A DNA stretch of 64,000 nucleotides from Sneathiella limimaris. Its GTDB lineage: Bacteria > Pseudomonadota > Alphaproteobacteria > Sneathiellales > Sneathiellaceae. The stretch lies in assembly GCF_012932565.1 (NCBI RefSeq), contig NZ_JABBYJ010000001.1, positions 372,001 to 436,000 of the forward strand, read 5' to 3'. Below are positions 1-8,361 of this stretch, piece by piece. Within the stretch, counting starts at the first letter, position 1. Each line of letters starts with the position of its first letter. The notes below the pieces were generated by a model that did no database searches, was not told where the DNA came from, and saw only the letters and a program-made list of their open reading frames with translations. Position numbers and translations under genes: made by a program.

Positions 1-831
1 CCAGCCCTGCTTTTCTGCAATCGCCCGTGTGGTGACCACTGCTGCAGAGGCGCCATCATTCTGACCACTCGCATTGCCGGCTGTCACGGTTGAGTCTGGA
101 TCCGCTTTTTGTAAGATTGGCCGCAGTTTGGAAAGGCTTTCCAGATTAGCTTCCGGACGAGGATGCTCATCTTTTGTGTAAGTGGTATCGCCCTTGCGAC
201 CCTTTACAGTAACCGGAATTATTTCCTCATCGAAGGTTCCGTTTTCCTGCGCAGCTACTGCGCGGCGATGGGATTCAACAGCGAACTCATCCTGTTCATC
301 ACGAGGAACCGAATGACTGCGCCGTAAATTTTCTGCGGTCTCCAGCATTCCGCCCGGAACTGGAAAGTTAATCCCACCCGCTGTAACGCGGCCTCGCGCC
401 AACGCATCATGAAATTGCATAGACGTTCCCTTAACGCCCCATCGGCCAGCCGTGGAATAAAAAGGCGCATTTGACATGCTTTCGTTTCCGCCTGCGATAA
501 CGACTGACGCACCACCAGTCGCCACTTGCATCACTGCATTGACAACCGCTTGCAGGCCGGAGCCACACCGGCGATCAATCTGGTAACCGCCTGTTGTGAT
601 AGGGAAGCCCGCATCCAGCGCTGCCACACGGCCAACAGCCGGGGCATCCATGCTCGGATAGCATTGAGCGAAAATCACATCATCGGTCATTTCTTTCAGG
701 CCCTCACAGCGATCTGCCAGGCCTTCCAAAACGATGCGCCCAAGTTCATGGGCCTGTAAATCTTTAAACTGACCACCAAAACGGCCAACGGGGGTACGAA
801 CGGGTTCGCAAATGACGACGTCTTCCAGCAT
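1..831 (-). CDS. Acetyl-CoA acetyltransferase (thiolase), C-terminus cut by window edge
   Basis: Thiolase condensing or cleaving acetoacetyl-CoA or another 3-oxoacyl-CoA in the cytoplasm. The frame is open from the ATG at 831 to the window edge (277 codons of a usual ~390). Seen: an N-terminal EPVRTPVGRFGG signature and the acyl-accepting nucleophile C89 in the motif DRRCGSGLQAV, then GGNESMS. The C-terminal His and second catalytic Cys lie outside the window. An AGGACAAGAAG ribosome-binding region precedes the ATG. It shares strand with the CoA-transferase pair at 2263-3662 but is separated from it by a gene on the other strand, so it needs its own promoter. A role with that pair in turning 3-oxoacids into acetyl-CoA is inferred. 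Confidence 0.93.
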   Translation of the reverse strand, partial: MLEDVVICEPVRTPVGRFGGQFKDLQAHELGRIVLEGLADRCEGLKEMTDDVIFAQCYPSMDAPAVGRVAALDAGFPITTGGYQIDRRCGSGLQAVVNAVMQVATGGASVVIAGGNESMSNAPFYSTAGRWGVKGTSMQFHDALARGRVTAGGINFPVPGGMLETAENLRRSHSVPRDEQDEFAVESHRRAVAAQENGTFDEEIIPVTVKGRKGDTTYTKDEHPRPEANLESLSKLRPILQKADPDSTVTAGNASGQNDGASAAVVTTRAIAEKQGW

Positions 832-1174
832 TCTTCTTGTCCTTTTTGTTCAGTGCATTGACGTGATGGCTTAGGTATTGGCGACAGCAAAACCCTACCA
901 TTTCCCAAGGGAAATAGCACTGTTAGGCTTATTTGTCCAAGCCTTATGAAGGCTTCAGTTTGACGAAAAGACGCGTTTCAATCTTGATTGATGAGCCGCA
1001 ATGAAAGAGACTGGCGGGAAACAAAACAGATCTTAGCAAAAAATAATCTTGTGGGAAAAACGCAAGACGCCTCCTTATTCTGCCCAAAAAGCATCACAGA
1101 TCACTCGTGTTTTGACCATAATTCCGATAATACTCTTATCAAAGTCATTCAACCTGAACCCTTGGATAAATCAT
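832..1174. other. 343-bp divergent intergenic region, no gene recognised
   Basis: Space between the thiolase start (minus) and the signal-peptide start of the LpxR-like gene (plus). Short open frames here have no recognisable protein features, and upstream frame extension of the LpxR gene into it would precede a clear signal peptide. It presumably holds both promoters. A single CTTCAG at 953-958 recalls the response-regulator repeats found elsewhere in the window, but the partner half-site is not at the right spacing. Confidence 0.6.
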
Positions 1175-2224
1175 ATGAAACCCGCCGTTGGCCTGAGTAT
1201 AATTTGCTGTTTGCTGGCATCCACCAGCCTTGCCGATGAAAAACCCCTTCAAGGCAGCCCAACAGCTAAAGATAGCCCCGCCAAGGACGAGCCCATCATT
1301 TTTAACCTTGTTATTGAAAACGACTCAATTGGTGGGCGCGGTACGGACAAAAATTATACGAGCGGGGTCCGGATCGGAGCACTACACCCTGATTTCGAAA
1401 TTCCTGAATTCATCAAAGACCTGAACGATACTTTTTTACCAAGTAAGATTGAGGGCGACATCGCTGTTTCTTATTCCATTGGGAATAACCTCTACACGCC
1501 TGAGGACATCACCCAGGTGGCTCAAGATCCAGACGACCGCCCTTGGGCCGGACATACATACGTCTCCCTCGGGGTCACTCATAATAAGAAAAATAGCAAT
1601 TATATGGATGAGCTGGAAGTCTCCTTTGGGGTTGTCGGACCCTATTCACTCGGAGAACAATTCCAGAAATTTGTCCATACTCATGTTACGCCTGACAGCC
1701 CAACGCCAAAAGGATGGCGTAATCAGCTTAAAACAGAACCGACCTTGTCTGTCGCTTGGCAGCGCCGTCATTTTCTATTCGAAAGTTCTGATTTTATGGG
1801 ACTGACTGTGGGTGCCTCACCCTATTACGGTGCCACCTTAGGAAATGCCCACACCCATGGTACCGCAGGGATGAACTTCTTCATTGGCCCCTCAGATAAT
1901 GGGCTTCAAGATACACCGCTGCGTGTAAAGCCTGGTATTGCCGGAACAGGGTATTTTGAAAAACCAGACAATGGGCTCAACTGGTATTTGTTTGCCGGCG
2001 TAGAGGGGCGTGCTGTTGCCCGAAATATTTTCCTGGACGGCAATACATTTGCCGACTCCCACTCTGTAGATAAGAAGAACCTGGTTGCTGACGCCAATGC
2101 CGGTATCGCGTTTACTATTGGAAACACACGGATCAGCTATACCCTCGTTTACCGAACTGAAGAGTTTCAGGGACAAAGCGAGCCATCTGTCTTTGGTGCG
2201 CTATCGGTTGGCGTCAGATTTTAG
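1175..2224 (+). CDS. LpxR-family outer-membrane lipid A deacylase (DUF2219)
   Basis: Predicted outer-membrane beta-barrel of 349 aa that in characterised LpxR proteins removes the 3'-acyloxyacyl group of lipid A. I chose the ATG at 1175 rather than an upstream in-frame start because it begins a clean signal peptide (about residues 1-20, cleavage after STSLA). Family signatures seen: E48-N49-D50 in LVIENDS, T62 in DKNYTSG, a GHTYVSLG strand, a histidine in EQFQKFVHTHV, and GWRNQLKTEP. LpxR catalysis is reported to use an Asn-Asp pair, a Thr and a His in these positions. It is monocistronic and convergent with the CoA-transferase genes. It joins the GT2/GT39 operon near 50 kb as a second envelope-lipid modifier in the window. 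Confidence 0.85.
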   Translation: MKPAVGLSIICCLLASTSLADEKPLQGSPTAKDSPAKDEPIIFNLVIENDSIGGRGTDKNYTSGVRIGALHPDFEIPEFIKDLNDTFLPSKIEGDIAVSYSIGNNLYTPEDITQVAQDPDDRPWAGHTYVSLGVTHNKKNSNYMDELEVSFGVVGPYSLGEQFQKFVHTHVTPDSPTPKGWRNQLKTEPTLSVAWQRRHFLFESSDFMGLTVGASPYYGATLGNAHTHGTAGMNFFIGPSDNGLQDTPLRVKPGIAGTGYFEKPDNGLNWYLFAGVEGRAVARNIFLDGNTFADSHSVDKKNLVADANAGIAFTIGNTRISYTLVYRTEEFQGQSEPSVFGALSVGVRF

Positions 2225-2262
2225 GTCATGTTGCTTTAGGCAAACGCCCACAACCGGTTCAA

Positions 2263-2955
2263 TTACAGAGAGTCTGGCACGTCCATTTTTTTAAGATTTT
2301 CTGGAACAAGAAGATTTGCATCTGTTTTCGCTTTAACTTCTTCCAGAGTGATACCGGGTGCAATTTCCGAGATCCTGAAACCCTTTTCAGTTACATCAAA
2401 GACTCCAAAATCTGTAAAAATGCGCTTCACCACACCAACAGCGGTCAGCGGATATGTGCAAGCCTTCATAAGTTTTGGCTGACCATCGCGTGTCACATGA
2501 TCCGTAATGATAAACACATTTGGAACACCTGCCACTAGATCCATAGCACCACCTACCGCGGGAATTGCCCCCGGTGCGCCTGTCGACCAATTGGCCAGAT
2601 TACCATCTTCAGAGACCTGCATGGCACCAAGGATACAATAGTCCAAATGCCCACCGCGGATCATGGCAAAGCTATCCGCATGGTGAAAGAAGGAAGCACC
2701 GGGCAGCAGAGAAACAGGCTTCTTACCAGCATTGATCAGATCCGGATCTTCATCTTCTGCGGCTGGGCGCGGTCCAAAACCCAAAATCCCGTTTTCCGTA
2801 TGATAGATAATTTGCCGATCCCCTGGGACAAAGTCCGCAACCATTTCGGGAATCCCGATACCGAGATTCACGACAGAGCCATCAACCAAATCCTGGGCAG
2901 CACGCCACGCCATTTGTGGCCGGCTAAGGCCAAGTTTTTCCTGTGTATCGGTCAT
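2263..2955 (-). CDS. pcaJ: 3-oxoadipate/3-oxoacid CoA-transferase subunit B (PcaJ-like)
   Basis: Beta subunit of a heteromeric family I CoA-transferase that moves CoA from succinyl-CoA to a 3-oxoacid. Length is 230 aa, usual for the family. The glycine loop NLGIGIPEM (residues 30-38) and the nucleophilic Glu E54 in HTENGILG are present, followed by FFHHADSFAMIRGGHLD and NWSTGAPGAIPAVGGAMD, which resemble PcaJ more than ScoB as I remember them. Its ATG overlaps the stop of the alpha subunit by 4 bp, implying translational coupling. No other beta-ketoadipate genes are nearby, so acetoacetate is a possible substrate as well as 3-oxoadipate. Confidence 0.88.
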   Translation of the reverse strand: MTDTQEKLGLSRPQMAWRAAQDLVDGSVVNLGIGIPEMVADFVPGDRQIIYHTENGILGFGPRPAAEDEDPDLINAGKKPVSLLPGASFFHHADSFAMIRGGHLDYCILGAMQVSEDGNLANWSTGAPGAIPAVGGAMDLVAGVPNVFIITDHVTRDGQPKLMKACTYPLTAVGVVKRIFTDFGVFDVTEKGFRISEIAPGITLEEVKAKTDANLLVPENLKKMDVPDSL

Positions 2956-3662
2956 GGGTAGGTTACTCCTTCCGCGATCAGGTAGGATTCCATGGCAGGG
3001 TTTGGAACCTCCACCACTTGGTCCACAAAAATACCGGGGGTTACCACAATTTCAGGATCGATATCGCCTGCTTTGACAATCTCACACGCCTGAACCAGTG
3101 TTGTCTTGGCCGCCATGGCCATGATCGGACCAAAATTCCGTGCGGCTTTGTTATAAGTCAGGTTCCCAAGTGGATCGGCTTTTTCCGCCCGAATTAACGC
3201 GAAATCTGCGGTCAAGCCATATTCCAGAACATACTCTCGGCCTTTAATTTCACGAACTTCTTTACCTTCCGCAAGCGGCGTTCCGACGCTGGTTGGCGTA
3301 TAAAAAGCGGGAATGCCGGCACCACCGGCACGGATCCGCTCAGCCAAAGTTCCCTGTGGCACCAGTTCCAGTTCAATCTTACCGGCACGATAAAGTTCCG
3401 GAAAAACCTTTGAATGAGAGGAACGTGGATAGCTGCAGATCATTTTCTTCACTTGTCCAGCACCAATCAGCGCGGCCAACCCGACCTCACCATTTCCGGT
3501 ATTGTTATTGATTACAGTCAGATCAGACGCACCATGATCAATGAGTGCATGGATCAGTTCAATTGGACTTCCTGCTTCCCCAAAGCCACCGATCATAACC
3601 GTAGCCCCGTCTGGGATTTGCGAAATAACCGACGATACCGACGGCTTCACCTTGTTAATCAT
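2952..3662 (-). CDS. pcaI: 3-oxoadipate/3-oxoacid CoA-transferase subunit A (PcaI-like)
   Basis: Alpha subunit partner of the gene downstream; 236 aa from the ATG at 3662. An in-frame TTG at 3683 exists, but only the ATG is preceded by a plausible GAGG ribosome-binding site. Seen: the MIGGFGEAGSP loop near the N-terminus, NNTGNGEVGLAAL, VPQGTLAERIRAGGAGIPAF and the KAARNFGPIMAMAAK block, all characteristic of the PcaI/ScoA family. The pair forms an operon with ATGA stop-start overlap. Together with the truncated thiolase at the window edge it could convert a 3-oxoacid, including acetoacetate made elsewhere in this window, to acetyl-CoA; that link is inference. Confidence 0.88.
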   Translation of the reverse strand: MINKVKPSVSSVISQIPDGATVMIGGFGEAGSPIELIHALIDHGASDLTVINNNTGNGEVGLAALIGAGQVKKMICSYPRSSHSKVFPELYRAGKIELELVPQGTLAERIRAGGAGIPAFYTPTSVGTPLAEGKEVREIKGREYVLEYGLTADFALIRAEKADPLGNLTYNKAARNFGPIMAMAAKTTLVQACEIVKAGDIDPEIVVTPGIFVDQVVEVPNPAMESYLIAEGVTYP

Positions 3663-3822
3663 TCTTGCAATCCTCAACCTCAAGGAAACGCTACGTCCCG
3701 ATTACTCAATACGGAACCGTGCGAACCTCCCTAACTATCTTTGATATATTGCGGCGACTTTACGCCAACAAGGTCCATAAAGCCACCCACCAAAGGTTCC
3801 GGAATGCGGAATTACTGACGGC

Positions 3823-4707
3823 TTAACCCATCCGTTCTGATTTATAGGACCCGGGACTTGCTGGGAAAACGACTGTCTTCAAACCATTTAAAAATACCCG
3901 ATGATGGATATGGGCATGGATTGCACGGGCGAGAACCTGCGCCTCCACATCCCGGCCCAGACTAACGTAATCCTCTGAAGACTGAGCATGGGTTACCCGC
4001 ACTACATCCTGCTCAATGATGGGTCCTTCATCCAGATCAGCTGTTACGTAGTGAGCAGTCGCCCCAATGAGTTTTACGCCCCGTTGATAAGCCTGTTTAT
4101 AAGGGTTTGCGCCCTTGAAGCTTGGTAAAAAGGAATGGTGGATATTGATCACCCGGCCCGAAAGTTTCTGGCAAAGCTGGTCAGAAAGGACCTGCATATA
4201 ACGGGCGAGAATTACCAGATCTGTCTCAGTCTCTTCAACGATTTCCATCAAGCGAGCTTCCGCTTCCGGCTTATTATCCTTGGTGACTTTGATGTGATGA
4301 AACGGCAGATCATAGTTGACGACAGTTTTCTGGTAAGTCAGATGATTGGAGACAACTCCGACTATATCAATAGGCAAGGCCCCAATCCGCCAGCGGTAAA
4401 GAAGATCATTAAGACAGTGACCGAAGCTGGACACCATGACCAGAACTTTGGGCCGTTCTGCTGCATCGTGAATAGCCCATTCCATATCAAACGTTTCCGC
4501 GACAGCCGCAAACGCTGTTTCCAAAGCTGCAAGGTCGACACCCGTTTCTGAATTGAAACTGGTCCGCATGAAGAAGTTGCCGGTTTCCATATCATCGAAC
4601 TGCGCAGAGTCGGTGATATTACAGCCCTGATCGGCCAGAAAAGTGGAAATAGCGGCGACAATACCGCGGCGCGACTGGCATTTAACGGTCAGGATAAAAT
4701 TGGACAT
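3823..4707 (-). CDS. purU: Formyltetrahydrofolate deformylase
   Basis: Hydrolyses 10-formyl-THF to formate and THF, balancing the C1 folate pool in the cytoplasm. 294 aa, close to the family norm. An N-terminal ACT domain (about residues 1-80) is followed by a formyltransferase-fold catalytic domain (about 85-280). Catalytic positions seen: N188 and H190 in VINIHHSFLPSFKGANPY and D226 in DLDEGPII. It lies 87 bp downstream of the nitrilase gene on the same strand and may be the last gene of the amine-transport operon. PurU copies next to amine-degradation genes are common where demethylation loads folate with C1 units, but no demethylase is visible here. Confidence 0.93.
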   Translation of the reverse strand: MSNFILTVKCQSRRGIVAAISTFLADQGCNITDSAQFDDMETGNFFMRTSFNSETGVDLAALETAFAAVAETFDMEWAIHDAAERPKVLVMVSSFGHCLNDLLYRWRIGALPIDIVGVVSNHLTYQKTVVNYDLPFHHIKVTKDNKPEAEARLMEIVEETETDLVILARYMQVLSDQLCQKLSGRVINIHHSFLPSFKGANPYKQAYQRGVKLIGATAHYVTADLDEGPIIEQDVVRVTHAQSSEDYVSLGRDVEAQVLARAIHAHIHHRVFLNGLKTVVFPASPGSYKSERMG

Positions 4708-4794
4708 ACCGACACTCCGAAAAAGTTTCGCCTACGAAAACTAAGATTTGCCAAAAAAGTCAAGCGATCCTTGTTGGCAAGACCAATTTAAAGA

Positions 4795-5577
4795 CTAGAG
4801 AAGATTTTTACCTTCTAAGTCTTTGATGTAAGGATTTTCGTAGCGGGATTTGACATAATCGGCAGGGTCAATCTCGGCATAAATTGTCTCCTCCCCGTCA
4901 CCGGCGAGACTTAGGGCATTTCCATCGGGCGCAAAAATGCCCGAATGGCCATAATAGGAAAAAGGATCCCCATTCGCAGACAAATTCGCGTAGGCCATAA
5001 ACACCTGATTTTCAAATGCTCGAACAGACAATAATTTTCGCGCAATCAAATCACTATGATCACTGTTGGGCAGGGCCGTTGGAACCGCCACTAAATCAGC
5101 ACCGGCAAGGGCCAGACGCCGCACATTTTCAGGAAACTCCACATCATAACAAATGAGCAGACCAATCTGAACGCCGGCGCATTCAACCAGCTTTGTTTCA
5201 GCGGGAGCTGTCTGAAAGTGAGATTTTTCGTAATCTCCGTAGAGACAGGCTTTTCGATAGATAAAAGGCGACTTTCCCGGCTGTACGCAAAGAGCACTAT
5301 TGAAGACCTTATCCTCATCCCGTTCCGCAAAACCAGTCACGAGGGAAATATTCAACCTGTCTACCAAACCCTGCAATCTGATAATTTCTGGACTATCCAA
5401 ACCCAATGCCAGTTTTGGAAAATCCGCGCCACTCCCATAACCACAAAGGGCTAGCTCAGGAAACAGGACAAGGTCCGCCCCTGTCGCTGCAGCCTCTTCT
5501 GTTTTTGCGATAATCTTCTCAAGGTTATCGGTGTTAGATCCGTTTCGGCTCCTGATCTGCGCAAGGGCGAGTTTCAT
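4795..5577 (-). CDS. Carbon-nitrogen hydrolase (nitrilase superfamily amidase)
   Basis: Cytoplasmic amidase of 260 aa with the complete nitrilase-superfamily triad: E41 in LVLFPELALCGYG, K109 in YRKACLYGDYEKSHF and C143 in LLICYDVEFPEN. The substrate is unknown. The family includes omega-amidases, N-carbamoylputrescine amidase-like and stereoselective amidases. Its ATG overlaps the stop of the upstream ABC permease by 4 bp (ATGA), so it is translated with the transporter. This argues that it acts on the imported compound or an amide derived from it. It lacks the NDRRWPE-type block of the second nitrilase-family gene at 18016-18960, so the two are not recent duplicates. Confidence 0.88.
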   Translation of the reverse strand: MKLALAQIRSRNGSNTDNLEKIIAKTEEAAATGADLVLFPELALCGYGSGADFPKLALGLDSPEIIRLQGLVDRLNISLVTGFAERDEDKVFNSALCVQPGKSPFIYRKACLYGDYEKSHFQTAPAETKLVECAGVQIGLLICYDVEFPENVRRLALAGADLVAVPTALPNSDHSDLIARKLLSVRAFENQVFMAYANLSANGDPFSYYGHSGIFAPDGNALSLAGDGEETIYAEIDPADYVKSRYENPYIKDLEGKNLL

Positions 5578-6374
5578 TCACCGCCCTCGTTATTTCCCAA
5601 AAGTTTTGGCAGGTTACCGAACCGGGCGATCAGACTGAAAACGACCGCAGCAACCAACACAAAGAGGAATGAAACCGCTGCCATGGTCGGTGTATAACCA
5701 TATCGAAGCGCGTTGAAGATCTTGATGGGCAAGGTCTCCATGGTAAAGCCCACCGTCATGTAGGCAACAATATATTCGTTGAGCGATAGGACGAAAGTAA
5801 AAGCAAAGCCAGAAATCAGGTAGGGCAGGATTAACGGGAAAATTACCGTGCGAAATACAGTTCTGTCATTTGCGCCCATGGTTGAAGCCGCCTCAACAAG
5901 CTCACCGTCTATTGACGAAAAGCCAAGAGTAATCGTCACCAACGGCAAGGTAACAAAGAAAATTCCATGGCTGATAATTGCCGTCCAGGGCTCGCCATAA
6001 GGGCCAGTTGTTGCCCAGAAAGTCAGGAACCCAAGCGCAGTAATCACTGGTGGTAGAATAAAGGGTGCAACACCCAACAGCCGAAATACTTGCGCCCAAG
6101 GGGCTCGGTACCGCCATAAAAACCATGCCAAAGGCAAAGCGACCGAGACAGCTAGAAAGGCAGATCCTGTGGCCAGGATAAGAGAATTAATCAAAGCATC
6201 GCGCCAACCTGCATCCGTAAAAATCTGAGCATACCAGGAAAGTGAAAACCCTTCTGGTGGGAAGGTCAGGCTTTGCTTCTCATTAACGGATACTCCGACC
6301 ACCACAATGAGGGGAAGCAGCATGAAAAAAGCAACACATGCAAAGAACAGGGTGCGGGAAAGACGAGCGTTCAT
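5574..6374 (-). CDS. ABC transporter permease, PotC-like (spermidine/putrescine family)
   Basis: Inner-membrane permease of 266 aa with about six hydrophobic segments and the cytoplasmic coupling motif EAASTMGANDRTVFRTVIFP. Start set at ATG 6374 (MNARLSRTLFF), which overlaps the stop of the upstream permease (ATGA). A longer frame reaches 6521, but its extra residues are hydrophilic and lie inside the neighbour. It works with the PotB-like permease at 6371-7228, the ATPase at 7225-8262 and the binding protein at 8362-9450 to import a polyamine or related cation. The substrate is inferred from family and from the agmatinase neighbour. Confidence 0.9.
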   Translation of the reverse strand: MNARLSRTLFFACVAFFMLLPLIVVVGVSVNEKQSLTFPPEGFSLSWYAQIFTDAGWRDALINSLILATGSAFLAVSVALPLAWFLWRYRAPWAQVFRLLGVAPFILPPVITALGFLTFWATTGPYGEPWTAIISHGIFFVTLPLVTITLGFSSIDGELVEAASTMGANDRTVFRTVIFPLILPYLISGFAFTFVLSLNEYIVAYMTVGFTMETLPIKIFNALRYGYTPTMAAVSFLFVLVAAVVFSLIARFGNLPKLLGNNEGGE

Positions 6375-7228
6375 CTCACAACCTCCGTCTTCCGGCCAAT
6401 AAGTAATGTTAGTCCAACCAAAGCCAGCGACATCAGCACCAAGAACACGGCCATTGCGGAAGCAAATGGCATGTTGGACTGATAAATGGCCTGATCCGTA
6501 ATCAGCACCGAGAGGGTCCAATGTTGGGGGCGCCCCAGAATTTGCGGGATTAAATAGCTTCCAAGGGCAAAGACAAAGACCATAATCAAGGCAGCCAAAA
6601 GAGTATTTCTCTGAACTGGGAACAGGACATTCAGAAAGGCCCTTATTGGTGACGCACCCATAGTTCTCGCCGCTTCCAGAAAACTGGTATCAAAGCGGGC
6701 CAAAGATGGATAGAGCACCAGAATACTATATGGGAGTGCTTGATAAACCATAGCGGTCAACACTGCCCCAAATCCCGGATAGTAAGCGGTGGGTTTTTCC
6801 AAAAGCCCCAACCATACCAGCACATTTGAAAGTCCCGCCGTTCGGGAAAAAAGAGAAGACCAGGCAAAGCCAATAATCACCTCTGACAATGACAAAACAG
6901 AAAGGATGCCAATCAGCCATATGACCTGTGTTGGGCGGGAAGTTTTGGTCAGCAGGTAGGTAAAGGGAAAAGAAATTGCGACACAGATAACCGCCACCAT
7001 CATGGCCAGCATCAGGGAAAAGCCCAATACCTTGGCAAAAAACAGGCTAAAAAACCGCTCATAATTGCTGAGAACAAAATCTGGCGTGTAAAATCCGCCC
7101 ACATCCCGCTGAAAGAAACTAACGGCGATCATGGTACCGAAGGGGATCACAAAAAACACCAACAGCATGAGAGCTGGATAAAATAAGGGACCATAATCCC
7201 GGATCGATTTGGGGGGCAGTTGCATCAT
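6371..7228 (-). CDS. ABC transporter permease, PotB-like
   Basis: Second inner-membrane permease of the importer, 285 aa from ATG 7228 (MMQLPPKSIRDYG), with hydrophobic segments throughout and the EAA loop EAARTMGASPIRAFLNVLFP. The chosen ATG overlaps the ATPase stop codon (ATGATG). An alternative ATG at 7246 would add six residues inside the ATPase gene. Its stop overlaps the next permease start by 4 bp, so ATPase, both permeases and the nitrilase form one tightly coupled translational unit. Heterodimeric PotB/PotC-type permeases are the rule for this importer class. Confidence 0.9.
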   Translation of the reverse strand: MMQLPPKSIRDYGPLFYPALMLLVFFVIPFGTMIAVSFFQRDVGGFYTPDFVLSNYERFFSLFFAKVLGFSLMLAMMVAVICVAISFPFTYLLTKTSRPTQVIWLIGILSVLSLSEVIIGFAWSSLFSRTAGLSNVLVWLGLLEKPTAYYPGFGAVLTAMVYQALPYSILVLYPSLARFDTSFLEAARTMGASPIRAFLNVLFPVQRNTLLAALIMVFVFALGSYLIPQILGRPQHWTLSVLITDQAIYQSNMPFASAMAVFLVLMSLALVGLTLLIGRKTEVVR

Positions 7229-8262
7229 TGGGTGAGCATCACACAATTTTCAGCCGGCAGATTTAAACCGACCTCATCACCAATTTTCAGATCCTGCCGA
7301 TCACGTGGAGACGTCACTGTTGTCATTTGCTGACCCTCAATCTCAACAAAAGTTTCAACCGTACTCCCAAGATCACGGATGAAGACAACCTTGCCCGTCA
7401 GATCTCCGACCTCAGCACTCACAATACGGACATCTTCAGGTCGGATTGAAAGTGTTGCGCTCGAATGGCCTTCAGGCAATCGCAGATCCTTGAGGGGAAA
7501 TGATTTGAATACGGGAACCCCTGCCCCATTTGCAGCAACTTCCAGAAGGTTTGTCGCGCCAATGAAGTCGGCGACAAACTTATCTGCAGGTTTTCGGTAG
7601 ATATCAACGGGACTGGCTGCCTGCCGAATTCTCCCCTCGCCCATCACAACGACCAGATCGGCCATTGTCATGGCTTCTCTTTGGTCATGAGTAACGACAA
7701 TCGTCGTGATTCCCAGTTTTTGCTGCAACTGGCGAAGTTCAAGCTGCATATCCTCGCGCAGCTTGGCATCAAGAGCCGAAAGCGGCTCATCCAACAGAAA
7801 GAGACCTGGTGACAATGCCAGCGCCCGAGCAATGGCAACGCGTTGGCGCTGTCCGCCGGAAAGCTGATTGATCATCCGGTTTTCATATCCCGGTAAATGG
7901 ATGAGATCCAGTAGTTCTTTCACCCGAGCCTGCTGCTCGCTCTTACTACTTTTCCGGATCCGCAAAGAATAAGCAATATTCTCAGCGACGCTGAGATGTG
8001 GGAACAAAGCAAGGGACTGAAACACCATGCCAAGGTTCCGTTTGTGTGTTGGAATGCGAGTAATATCTTCACCATCAAGATGGATATCACCATTGGTTGG
8101 ATCTTCAAGACCAGCAATCATGCGAAGAAGCGTTGTCTTGCCGCAACCAGAAGGCCCAAGCAGACATACGAAGCTGCCTTCAGGTATGTCCAGATTTACA
8201 TCTTTTACGGCTACAAAGGATCCAAATTCCTTGCGAATTCCCGTCAAGGTTAGTCCCGACAT
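7225..8262 (-). CDS. ABC transporter ATP-binding protein, PotA-like
   Basis: Nucleotide-binding subunit of 345 aa that powers the PotB/C-like permeases. Walker A GPSGCGKT at residues 36-43, signature LSGGQ at 134-138, and Walker B with LLDEP at 156-160 followed by the D-loop SALD are all intact. A C-terminal TOBE-type regulatory domain follows from about residue 235, as in PotA and FbpC. It is first in the coupled block after the binding-protein gene, from which it is separated by about 100 bp containing an intrinsic terminator. This arrangement should give more binding protein than ATPase. Confidence 0.92.
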   Translation of the reverse strand: MSGLTLTGIRKEFGSFVAVKDVNLDIPEGSFVCLLGPSGCGKTTLLRMIAGLEDPTNGDIHLDGEDITRIPTHKRNLGMVFQSLALFPHLSVAENIAYSLRIRKSSKSEQQARVKELLDLIHLPGYENRMINQLSGGQRQRVAIARALALSPGLFLLDEPLSALDAKLREDMQLELRQLQQKLGITTIVVTHDQREAMTMADLVVVMGEGRIRQAASPVDIYRKPADKFVADFIGATNLLEVAANGAGVPVFKSFPLKDLRLPEGHSSATLSIRPEDVRIVSAEVGDLTGKVVFIRDLGSTVETFVEIEGQQMTTVTSPRDRQDLKIGDEVGLNLPAENCVMLTQ

Positions 8263-8280
8263 TCCGCCTCACTTTACTCT

Positions 8281-8316
8281 TTAAAAACTGGCTGGAGCTT
8301 CTTGAACTCCAGCCAG
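8281..8316 (-). terminator. Intrinsic terminator/attenuator after binding-protein gene
   Basis: On the minus strand a perfect 10-bp stem (8307-8316 pairing with 8288-8297, loop of 9 nt) is followed by TTTTTAAAG. It lies inside the operon between the binding-protein gene and the ATPase gene, so it probably acts as a partial terminator that raises binding-protein mRNA over the rest. Confidence 0.8.
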
Positions 8317-8361
8317 CCTAATTTTAACATCTAATACGTAAGGATATACGCCTCTTGCGGC

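Noticed and set aside
943..958. CTTATG and CTTCAG upstream of the LpxR-like gene as a fourth response-regulator site
   Set aside because: Half-sites are 10 bp apart, one is degenerate, and they lie more than 200 bp before the gene.
5574..7228. Recent duplication relating the two PotB/PotC permease pairs (5574-7228 and 29973-31624)
   Set aside because: Only fold-level motifs are shared; sequences differ throughout, and gene order in the two operons differs.
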